The position numbers and the translations under genes are program-made. From Agrostemma githago (Eukaryota; Streptophyta; Magnoliopsida; Caryophyllales; Caryophyllaceae): a stretch of DNA of 64,000 nucleotides. How positions within the stretch are numbered: position 1 is the stretch's first letter; every line of letters starts with the position of its first letter. The notes under the pieces are model-generated. The model was not told the DNA's origin and ran no database searches. It worked only from the letters and a program-made list of their open reading frames with translations. The DNA lies in NCBI GenBank assembly GCA_958450325.1, contig OY288249.1, forward strand, positions 62,064,166-62,128,165, read 5' to 3'. Positions 56,166 to 64,000 of this stretch are shown here, one piece after another.

Positions 56166-56458
56166 ACCTTGTAAAATTGACCGGCCCGAATGATCCGACC
56201 TGAATAAGTTAACCCGACCTGACACCCAAGCAGAACACCCGAGTTTGACCCGTAACCCGATTGACCTGAAACTGACCCAGACATAATTATAGAAAACGAG
56301 TCGATATCCCTGAAAAAAGTTGAAAATAGCAAACCCAAAAATGACTCGAACCCGAAATGACCCAGCCCGGTCCGGTCCAAAGTCAACCCAATTTTAATAA
56401 ACCGAAAATGGCTCGACCCGAAGCTGACCCGACCCGTTGACCCATTTTGTCAAGTCTA
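56166..56458 (-). mobile_element. hAT-like MITE family member, copy 1
   Basis: Read on the minus strand it begins TAGACTTGACAAAATGGGTC and is rich in GGGTC/GGGTT words. It is about 70-75% identical by eye to copy 2 in inverse orientation. No coding capacity; superfamily assignment is by resemblance only. Confidence 0.6.
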
Positions 56459-56554
56459 GTGTCAAGCGGTAACATGATATATGAGTAACTTTTATATAGG
56501 ATCGTCTTAAAAATTAGATGAACTTAATATATACTTTTATTATCATTGTAATTA

Positions 56555-56844
56555 TAGACCTGGCAAAACGGGTCAACGGGTTGGGTTAGCTTCGGATCAG
56601 GCCACTTTCGGGTTATTAAAATTTAAAATCGGGTTGAATTCGAGTCGGACCGGTTATTTCGGATTCGGGTCAGTTTCAGGTTTGCTATTTCCAACTTTTT
56701 TTAGGGATATCAACTCATTTCCTATAATAATATTCGGGTCAAGCCGGGCCAATTCGAGTTACGAATCAACTTCGGATCTTATGTTCAGGTGTCGGGTTGG
56801 GTTTGGGCTGAGTTATTCAGGCTGAGTCTATTTTGTAAGGTCTA
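56555..56844 (+). mobile_element. hAT-like MITE family member, copy 2
   Basis: Begins TAGACCTGGCAAAACGGGTC and ends TTTTGTAAGGTCTA, so the outermost TAGACCT/AGGTCTA is inverted. Inverse orientation to copy 1, 97 bp away. Confidence 0.65.
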
Positions 56845-56954
56845 ATTGTAAAAGAAATGTCATCAAGTTAATTATTTGAAATTTTAACTAATTGATTGTT
56901 TTTCGGTATAAAAAATCGTCGTATAAACAATTTATCGTTCTTGTATTTGTTGGA

Positions 56955-57140
56955 CAGGTCTAAGCACACATGACAATACTAACTGACCCGACGCTTAAAT
57001 CGAAGACCCGAGTTTGACCTGTACCCGAATTGACCACCTAACTCGAGCTGTCCCAAAGATCGATATCCCTAAATAAATTGAAAATAACAAACACCTAAAT
57101 AAATGAGTCCATTCCACCAAAGTTAAGATGACTCGAACCC
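56955..57140 (-). mobile_element. hAT-like MITE family member, copy 3 (partial)
   Basis: Shares CCCGAGTTTGACC, GATCGATATCCCTAAA and TTGAAAATA...CAAAC blocks with copy 1, but is shorter and lacks one end. Confidence 0.5.
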
Positions 57141-57817
57141 AACACAAGTGAGGCATTTAAGAGGTGTAGTCACTGTTCAATATGGTATTGATGTCGGTGA
57201 ATGGGTGATATAGTGATATTGGATTGGGAAGTTATGCTCCGTGTTGCAGTTGTTTTTTATACCTCTATTTCAGGTATGAACTATTTTTTTGTTTTTTCAG
57301 GTATGAACTATGAAGCGTAGCAATAATGTAGTGTCGTCCGGTGTCCCCAACACTCACGCGGTACACATGTCTCTTTCGTTTTCTCCGCTATATATTATTT
57401 TGAACGTATTATCCCCCCATTTCACACTAATATTACTCCTTTCATAAGCTGCCAACTTGTAAGTAGACTGTTGAAAAGTACACTGGCACTGTGAGTCTGT
57501 GACAACACAAGTTTATTACTCGTAGTCGTAGCAGCAATTGGATGTTGGACTAAGTCACAAGTCTTCACCAACACAATTTCGCCAATTATTTCCTTCTTTG
57601 ACCCTTTCAGCCCCAAGGCTTTGAAAATGTCGTTCTTCTTCCTTGTGACGGTCATATTTGTAGAACTTTAAAATGAGTCAAATGTACTCAACTAGAAAGA
57701 AAATGTCAAAAATCATTTCCAATACTCTTTGTTAACATATTATTAACATGAAATAAATAAAACATAATTCTCAAAATCTTTGAACAACATGAAAGTCACA
57801 AAAGATTAATTAAGACG
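57141..57817. other. unassigned, no supported gene
   Basis: A minus-strand frame at 57655-57422 (77 codons) has no domain that I recognise and no neighbour exons. I do not call it a gene. Confidence 0.35.
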
Positions 57818-60208
57818 TGTAGACACCCACATTTTGACCGCTAGGTGTCTATAGTAGTTCCCGCCAAACACCCGATGATGATAGGACGTAAACGTGCTTT
57901 GACAGACTCGGATATGGGCTCGTAATCATGGACATTTGGCTTAGACATTTTAAGAAGTAAAAATCTCACAAAACGGACCTCAAATCTAGGCCCAGTGGGT
58001 CGTTTCGAGTCAAATAACACTAATTTGGGTCGAAACCGTCACCAGGGGTAAAATCGTCTTTTAGCGACCGAGTCAAACCCGGTCAAAGATATTTTTTCCC
58101 GAGTCGCACGAGCTGGCCGTGACACTACACGGTTGATTCGGACTCAAACACCAAAAAAATCAGCCTTCACAAATATTAAACAAATCTGTTCAAGGATAGA
58201 ATTCGATCTCAAGTAGGAATTCTATCCGGAAACCGAAACAAAATACCACCCGAGCTCAGATACTCGGCTAAAACAGCCGAGATATCACCCCCAGCCAGCC
58301 GAGTTTTTGGCTTTCCCACCAAGAAACAAGAAGTCAATTCCCTCACGAACTCTCGTATTTCCTATCCAAACCGGTGTTTCTTGTCACACAAGCAAGACCA
58401 CCTCGGTTCCTATAAATAGGCCCTCCCTTCAACATCCAAGAGACAGAAAATACACGGAAAAATCAGACTGAAAAATACCGAGAAAGCCAGCCAAAAAGCA
58501 ACATCCAAAATCCCGACGTAATCCCGAAGTAATTCCAAAATCCGACGAAACCGATCCTGTCCGAAACGGCCGAGTCCCCACGTCACTCACACATACAAAA
58601 TCGACACCTTAATTCACCCACATCATCTCGACGCTCCCGTGCCTAAGCCACCGTCTGACGAGCCTTATACCGAGAACACAAAGCATGTAGGTTGAGGGTG
58701 CAAATCAAACCCGTCTCTTCCCTTTTCTCTCTTCTTCGTCTCGTTTTTTTATTATGGGTCTTGCGTCGGTCTTTTTCTATTTTTTTCTAATATCGATACT
58801 ACTAAAAAACTATTTTTATATATCAAATATTCTTAAAATATGATATCGATTCTATATAATCGAATATCGTATCAAAAAGAATTATATTAAGTTTTCGACG
58901 AAATCGTTACATCTTTTTACAACTTTTCGTTCAAAACCTTTTTTATATCTTTTCGTTCAAAAAAAACAAACTTTTTCAAAAGCTTTTTCTAAAGTCATTC
59001 CGAATATTCGATATCGATTTCATAATCGAATATCGAATACGACGAATATCGAAAATATAAACCGGGTATAAATTAATCCATATTTGTACGCGATTTATAA
59101 CGATTTTCGACAAAAAAATAAAAAACGGACAGACTCGCGTGCGAGTCGCGCCCGGTCCAGGCGACTCGCGCCCGAGTCTGACCCGAGTCTATTTTTTTAA
59201 GTTTTCGTTCGTTTATTTTTATTATTTTACGAAACGATTTCTAAATTTACACCTTTTCTAAAACTATTCTAAATATTTGATAATCAACTATCGAATATAG
59301 CGAATATCGAGAATATTAAGTTGGGTACGAGTTATGCGATATTCGTACGCGATTTAATCAAAAAATTTCCGAAAACCGTTGTCGAAATCAGGCCGCCACG
59401 CGACCCGCATGAGTCTCGGGCGAGTCGCGCGGCTCCCGGCCCAAACACATCTTTTTTCTATTTTTTTATTCTTTCTCGAACATCGTTTTTTATACAAAAC
59501 GACGTTTTAATTATATTTTTCAGATTTCGATTGATTCTTATTTTCTCGATTTCATATTTCTTTCATATATTATTATTTCAATCGTTACTAACCCGTTTTC
59601 TCGTGTTTGTAGCAATTTATTTCTCTCATTTTCTTTTTATCGTTTTATTAGACTAAAACGAACTCACATGCTAAAATAACTTTGACGTTATTAGTTTAAC
59701 ATGCATTAAACGACTTAGCAACCCATTATTTATTTTTCCTCACATGTCTTAGGAAAATAATCGCTGCATATCATTTCATCGTCGAACTAACGCGTGTACA
59801 CAAAACCGAACGATATCTTAGTAAAGGCCGCTAAGTGCGGGCGGGGTTGGGTGTTCTCACTGAACTTCCCAACACGTACCCTCACCCCTTACTCAGAACC
59901 GTGGTTTCCGGATGTCCGAAACCATTGGCAACGAGAGTCATTCAATATACGATCAACCGCTCAAGTCGGCATCGGTATCGTAATGCTAAGGGACGAACCC
60001 AATAAACTCTCACATCGGAAATGGGCCAGGCTTTAAGTATGGCCCACTACGACGTAGAGTGGGTTCGAATGGTTCCGAATAACCATAAAATTCGGTGGCG
60101 ACTCCTACTTCGATTTAAAATTCTATTCGATCCATCTCATATGGAAGTTCTACGCCTCCCCAAAACCCGCGCTTCGCCGCGTCGGGGTGGACCTACGTCA
60201 TGTCCACA
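57818..60208 (+). repeat. 5' LTR of Tat/Ogre-like element (2391 bp)
   Basis: Starts TGTAGACACCCACATTTTG and ends GTCCACA, aligning in order with the solo LTR 42986-53215. A TATAAATA box lies at 58411-58418. Palindromic words of the GACTCGCGNNCGAGTC type occur at about 59127-59190 and 59398-59434. The upstream wording AGCATGTAGGTTGAGGGTG (58683) is shared with the solo LTR. Confidence 0.9.
58411..58418 (+). promoter_or_regulatory. TATA box in LTR
   Basis: TATAAATA, in the same context as in the solo LTR, probably the core promoter of the element. Confidence 0.6.
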
Positions 60209-60211
60209 ATT

Positions 60212-60229
60212 TGGCGACTCCGCTGTGGA
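60212..60229 (+). other. primer-binding site
   Basis: TGGCGACTCCGCTGTGGA begins three bases after the LTR and starts with TGG, the complement of the tRNA CCA end. The wording resembles the tRNA-Arg-type site of Ogre/Tat elements as I recall it. Confidence 0.7.
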
Positions 60230-61282
60230 TTAACTGATGTGTCACTTACCATCGGCATCCTCAGGGTGAGACTCGAAAAGAAATCGTTCGATTAGTAATG
60301 TACACGTTTTAGTTCAATGGTTCATGCATAACCCCGTTCTATCCCGGGCCGGTTACTTGTGACCGACGTCCCACTATACCACGGTGCATTCCCACTAGGG
60401 TGCACTAAAGACTTCGATGGCGGAACTCGTTTAGACTTTGCGGCATGTCCTAAGACCAACTCGGCTTAGGGAGTCCGTCCTCAGTACGAGAAAGCGATCG
60501 TTGTTGGTATAGACCCTATCAGACCGACCGAGACTTAGACTAAGAGCATACATGGCGTCGTTATACTGATTCTATGACTACATGCTACTTGATCCTTTTT
60601 GGTCTTTTCAAAAACCGTCATTTTCAAAAAACTCACATCTTTTCAAATCCATTCCTTTTTCAAAACCCGAAAAGCTGCCAAATTTAGGACTTATGATTTT
60701 GACTCAAAATAGCCTATTTTTAGCCGGTATGCTGTCCAAACCTTTTCAAAAAAAAAAAGCCCGAAATCTCGGCCCGATACCCTCTTTCCCGGTTTTCAAA
60801 AAAAATCGGACCTTCCAATCCGACTTTGCTCGGTTTTCAAATTCAAATTCCCTTTTCAAAATCCTCTTCTTCTTAGGACTTCCCGTATTTAGCAGTGTCG
60901 GGTCTTGTCATAAGTTAGAGTCTATAGCGTCGAAACTCCGTTGATCTTATATCACGGGTTTCCGCCCCATCCCAGTCCGCCTTACTTCTCAAGGCATGGC
61001 CCACCTTCGTAGGACTAACTCCTACGAAGGAAAGCCCGTTTACACACTCGAGTCTCAAGTCTGGGGATTTCTCACGTAGACCTTCCTTCGAACAGGACTA
61101 GGCCCACTCTGCCGAATCCTAAGGAAGGCCCACCACTCACGTGTCATCCATTTAGAAGTCAGTCTCCGGTCTTCTTTCTAGTCTAGTCCTTTCCTAGCCT
61201 GGGATGTACTTTTGATTCTAAGATCTGGGTCAGTTACTGATTACGCGGTGCCCTTACAGACAGGTCACCCCACACTCGAGCC
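60230..61282 (+). other. leader of Tat/Ogre-like element
   Basis: Non-coding as far as I can see. It contains an A10 run near 60750 and C/T-rich stretches. Long leaders are typical for this lineage. I see no clear extra ORF upstream of gag. Confidence 0.6.
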
Positions 61283-64000
61283 ATGACGCAAAAAGCTATA
61301 GATGAATTGACCACCTCATTGGCCCAAATCCAAGACCAACTGAGGCAAATACGGGAGGATCAGATCGCCATCGCCACGCGGGTTAGCGCCGTAGAACAGG
61401 GAACCCCCAACGCTTCGATCGATGATGACGGGCCTTTAGCCGCATTGGCCGGTGCAGTCCTCAAATTACAAGAACATGTCCACTTGACAACCCAAAGCTC
61501 CATCCATACGGAAAATGCTAGGATTTATACCCCACTGACCGATGAACTACCCACCAACCTCAATCTGACGGGTTTGCCGATGTTCGAGGGTACTGAAGAT
61601 CCGGTCCACCATATTCGGGCTTTCAAAGAATTCATGGCCCTTAAAGGGGTTAAGTCCAACATGTTCAAGAACCTATTCGCTTCTTCTCTCGAGAAGCACC
61701 CAAGAGCCTGGTACTACCGGCTCGACCCCAAGAAATACAAAACTTGGGATGACGTGGCAACGGAATTCGCTCGGAACTACGCCGACAATACGGAAATCCA
61801 GACCACCATGCGCACCCTGGAAGTAATGGCCCAGGAACCTAAGGAGGGATTCACAAAATACCTTCAACGCTGGAGGGCTGAAAGTGTCAAAATGGTCGAT
61901 AAGCCCAGTGAAAAGGTGCTGGTGGAAGCTTTTGTCAAAAACCTACTTCCAGCTTACCGGGTCCATCTCCGGTATGCCATCATACCTAGTTTCGCGGTCC
62001 TGACTGAAATGGGAACAAGAATCGAGGATGATCTAAGATTGGAAAGCCTCACTAAGGCCTCCACTAAGGGATATCAAGGGGCCAGTTCATCAACGAGCAA
62101 GCCCGCTACTACTGCTGCCACTCGTAGCATTTTCGATGAGGTAAACGCACTCGATACCTCATCCCAGAAGACTACTACTCCCCGGGTATTCACCGACATA
62201 GGCACTACCTATGAAAACGCCCTTCAGAGGTTATCATCAAAAGGCCTGATCACCCCGATAGGCCCAACACCAGATATCCCGGTCGAACGTCGCTCTAAGG
62301 CCTACAACCTTCAGGCTTACTGTCACTATCATTGTGGTAAGGGGCACGATACCGAGAAATGTTGGAAACTAAAACACCTTATCCAAGATCTCATTGAAAG
62401 CGGGAAAATCCCTTTACCCGGGGGTAAGCCCAACAACAAAGACAATCCGTTGGCCACTCACGCCATCTTTTCCGGAGAAGTAATGGATTGTTCACACCTC
62501 ACTTCTCCATTTATCCCACAAATAAACGGGATCTGGTGCGATGACGAAGAAGATGTCTACCTCACCAAAGGGGAAGCTGTCCCCATCACACCCGAGGAGA
62601 TTCAGAAGGTTAAGTCCAAAGCCTTAGCCACTAGTCAAGCCCTCATCATTGCCGAACCACTTAAAGTAGAGCCCGCTCCGGAAGAACCAACTCCTGAAAA
62701 GGCTCTTGTGAAGCAACTAAGCAAAACTCGAGTTGACCTCTCTATATGGCAACTCCTAGTTAGCTCCCAAGAACATCGAGAGGCACTCACTAAGGCCCTC
62801 GATCAGGTCAAAATCGACTCTATGGCTACTCCAGCTGAAATGGTAGCCACAGTCCTACCCCACCTAAAAAGCAGATCCATAGAAGAAGGCCCACTGATCA
62901 CCTTCTCCAATGCCGATCTACCTCCATTTGGGCCAGCCCACAACATGGCCCTCTACATCACGGTCATCTGCCGTGGAAAGTACCTACCCATGACCCTAAT
63001 TGACGACGGGTCAGCAGTCAACGTCCTTCCCTTAAGGACCGCCAAAGCCCTCGGCATTACCGAAGCCGACTATATTCCAACAGCTCAAACCATCCAGGCT
63101 TTTGACGGGAGTCCAAAGTCAGTAGCCGGGGCCACAAAACTCACTATCATAACAGGCCCGATAGAGAAAGAGCTGGAATTTCAAGTGATCGACGTGACTT
63201 CTTCCTTTAACCTTCTTCTAGGAAGACCTTGGATCCATGCAACCAGGGCCGTGTCCTCCACTTTGCATCGGAAAATCAAGCTGCCTTTGCGTGATACCGT
63301 CATCACTATAGAAGCCACACCTATGACTGTGGCTAATTGCAACACCTCGGGCCGCACCGATCTATGGGGATTCGATTTCATAGGGGCCATCGAAGAAGAT
63401 CATCTCTTCCGTCCTTATTTCACCGTCCCCCTAGACCGAATGTTACAGAATCTGGGCTTTCTACCTGGGGTGACCTCAAGGCCCGATCTCCCCGCAGGAA
63501 AAATTCTCGAAGTTCTGGACAATGGGAGGACTCAAACGGGCTTGGGCTACACCCTAACTCCAGAAAACATGGGCCAGACTGAAACCAGTAAGGTTACCTT
63601 TGTCACTCCGGTATTCGAGACTGCTCAGACCGGCCTATATCGGCCCACGCGCCCTGGGACCCACTTGGCCCAGGACTGCAACTACATACCAGACGACATC
63701 TTCGCTCTCATCCAATCCGAAGATGCTAAGAATGCCGAGCCCGCGCTAGGGTTACTTTTTGGAGAAGAACTCGCAGTTCCAACGCCGAAGGAGGAGCTAG
63801 TCAGCCTCATACTCCGCAGTCGCACCTTTGATCCGTCCAAGCTAATCTCGGAGGTCGGGTCCGGAACCAGAGCTTGGAGGAAGACTGTCAAATGGACTGA
63901 CAGTCAAGGAAAAACTTACAAGCTGATCACAGGAGAAGGAGAGATGCCAGAATCTGAGTCTGAGTCCGAGTCGGAGTCCGAGTCAGAGTCTAGGATTGAG
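61283..64000 (+). CDS. gag-protease polyprotein, Tat/Ogre-like (open at window end)
   Basis: From ATG 61283 the frame is open for 906 codons to the last base, with no stop. The N-terminus MTQKAIDELTTSLAQIQDQL is coiled-coil-like. The gag core has FEGTEDPVHHIRAFKEF and the W-rich block typical of retrotransposon gag (PRAWYYRLDPKKYKTWDDVA). A C-x2-H-x4-H-x4-C knuckle lies at 62321-62362. The protease motif DDGSAVNVLP starts at 63002 and the closing motif LLGRPWIHATRAVSS is near 63212-63256. The region ends in a Ser-Glu repeat, (SE)n at about 63951-63990. Gag packages the RNA and the protease cuts the polyprotein. The intact frame contrasts with the stop-ridden gag-pol of the Athila-like element and suggests a younger or selected copy. 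Reverse transcriptase would follow outside the window. Confidence 0.9.
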   Translation, partial: MTQKAIDELTTSLAQIQDQLRQIREDQIAIATRVSAVEQGTPNASIDDDGPLAALAGAVLKLQEHVHLTTQSSIHTENARIYTPLTDELPTNLNLTGLPMFEGTEDPVHHIRAFKEFMALKGVKSNMFKNLFASSLEKHPRAWYYRLDPKKYKTWDDVATEFARNYADNTEIQTTMRTLEVMAQEPKEGFTKYLQRWRAESVKMVDKPSEKVLVEAFVKNLLPAYRVHLRYAIIPSFAVLTEMGTRIEDDLRLESLTKASTKGYQGASSSTSKPATTAATRSIFDEVNALDTSSQKTTTPRVFTDIGTTYENALQRLSSKGLITPIGPTPDIPVERRSKAYNLQAYCHYHCGKGHDTEKCWKLKHLIQDLIESGKIPLPGGKPNNKDNPLATHAIFSGEVMDCSHLTSPFIPQINGIWCDDEEDVYLTKGEAVPITPEEIQKVKSKALATSQALIIAEPLKVEPAPEEPTPEKALVKQLSKTRVDLSIWQLLVSSQEHREALTKALDQVKIDSMATPAEMVATVLPHLKSRSIEEGPLITFSNADLPPFGPAHNMALYITVICRGKYLPMTLIDDGSAVNVLPLRTAKALGITEADYIPTAQTIQAFDGSPKSVAGATKLTIITGPIEKELEFQVIDVTSSFNLLLGRPWIHATRAVSSTLHRKIKLPLRDTVITIEATPMTVANCNTSGRTDLWGFDFIGAIEEDHLFRPYFTVPLDRMLQNLGFLPGVTSRPDLPAGKILEVLDNGRTQTGLGYTLTPENMGQTETSKVTFVTPVFETAQTGLYRPTRPGTHLAQDCNYIPDDIFALIQSEDAKNAEPALGLLFGEELAVPTPKEELVSLILRSRTFDPSKLISEVGSGTRAWRKTVKWTDSQGKTYKLITGEGEMPESESESESESESESRIE
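63951..63990 (+). repeat. (TCNGAG)n Ser-Glu coding repeat
   Basis: Hexanucleotide repeat of about seven units (TCTGAG, TCCGAG, TCGGAG and variants). It encodes an acidic Ser-Glu run inside the gag-protease ORF. Confidence 0.8.

Larger units (their letters stand above)
57818..64000 (+). mobile_element. Tat/Ogre-like Ty3/gypsy retrotransposon, 5' part
   Basis: 5' LTR 57818-60208, primer-binding site at 60212, ~1-kb leader, then a gag-protease ORF that runs off the window. The preceding five bases are AGACG; the right flank is outside. The gag knuckle is C-x2-H-x4-H-x4-C and the protease motif is DDGS, both usual for the Tat lineage (family knowledge). Reverse transcriptase is not in view, so the lineage is inferred. 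Confidence 0.85.

Noticed and set aside
57422..57655. A minus-strand frame starting MTVTRKKNDIFKALGLKG, considered as a lipoxygenase N-terminus or other exon.
   Set aside because: The resemblance is only a few hydrophobic positions. No following exon could be found, and the LTR of the next element begins close by.

Overview
This is nuclear DNA of a flowering plant. Five intron-bearing or single-exon plant genes occupy the first 22 kb, and the remaining 42 kb is mostly nested transposable elements. A position in Caryophyllales (spinach/beet/quinoa/Silene relatives) is inferred. The reassembled chloroplast ferredoxin-NADP+ reductase closely resembles the spinach enzyme as I remember it, and the intergenic DNA is full of the 'TACGGAGTA' words common in that order. 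I could not search a database to confirm this.

Genic part (1-22 kb). All five genes lie on the minus strand. They are a thaumatin-like protein (1285-2049), a cold-shock-domain/zinc-knuckle RNA-binding protein (5279-6040), a nine-exon leaf-type ferredoxin-NADP+ reductase (7202-11321), an ARMADILLO-REPEAT-ONLY protein (13108-15006) and a twelve-exon calcium-dependent protein kinase of the CPK28/CPK18 type (16782-21630). From memory, this order combines two duplicated Arabidopsis blocks, At4g36010-36030(-36070) and At5g66190-66210. The window may therefore keep the unduplicated ancestral order. The genes have unrelated functions (defence, RNA chaperoning, photosynthetic electron transfer, cell polarity, Ca2+ signalling), so this is shared ancestry of position, not a pathway.

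Repeat part A (about 23.6-41.2 kb). A decayed autonomous-type Helitron (minus strand, helicase half missing) is split by an Athila-like Ty3/gypsy retrotransposon at 25782-39372. The retrotransposon has 1679/1708-bp LTRs, a tRNA-Asp-type primer-binding site, a polypurine tract and a GAACG target duplication. Its gag-pol is one continuous frame broken only by four stop codons. An Athila-type extra ORF lies downstream.

Repeat part B (41.3-54.3 kb). A 738-bp tandem repeat is present in two full copies and one partial copy. The partial copy was hit by three separate insertions: a solo LTR (42986-53215, ATAAC duplication), a 567-bp non-autonomous Helitron (53435-54001) and a 183-bp element with palindromic ends (54038-54220). 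The solo LTR was itself invaded by a 7.9-kb CACTA transposon (45112-52976, AAT duplication). The CACTA carries broken TNP2-like and TNPA-like genes and contains a 661-bp hAT-type MITE (45418-46078, GCCATGTC duplication). The neighbouring tandem copies give the empty sites, so these boundaries can be read to the base.

Repeat part C (54.3-64 kb). This stretch holds microsatellites, a truncated LINE tail, a Stowaway MITE and three copies of a hAT-like MITE family. It ends with the 5' part of a Tat/Ogre-like Ty3/gypsy element: LTR 57818-60208, a primer-binding site, and an uninterrupted gag-protease ORF from 61283 that runs off the window. Its LTR is related to the solo LTR of part B. A theme that crosses families is that the LTRs carry clusters of short perfect or near-perfect palindromes whose sequence differs from element to element.
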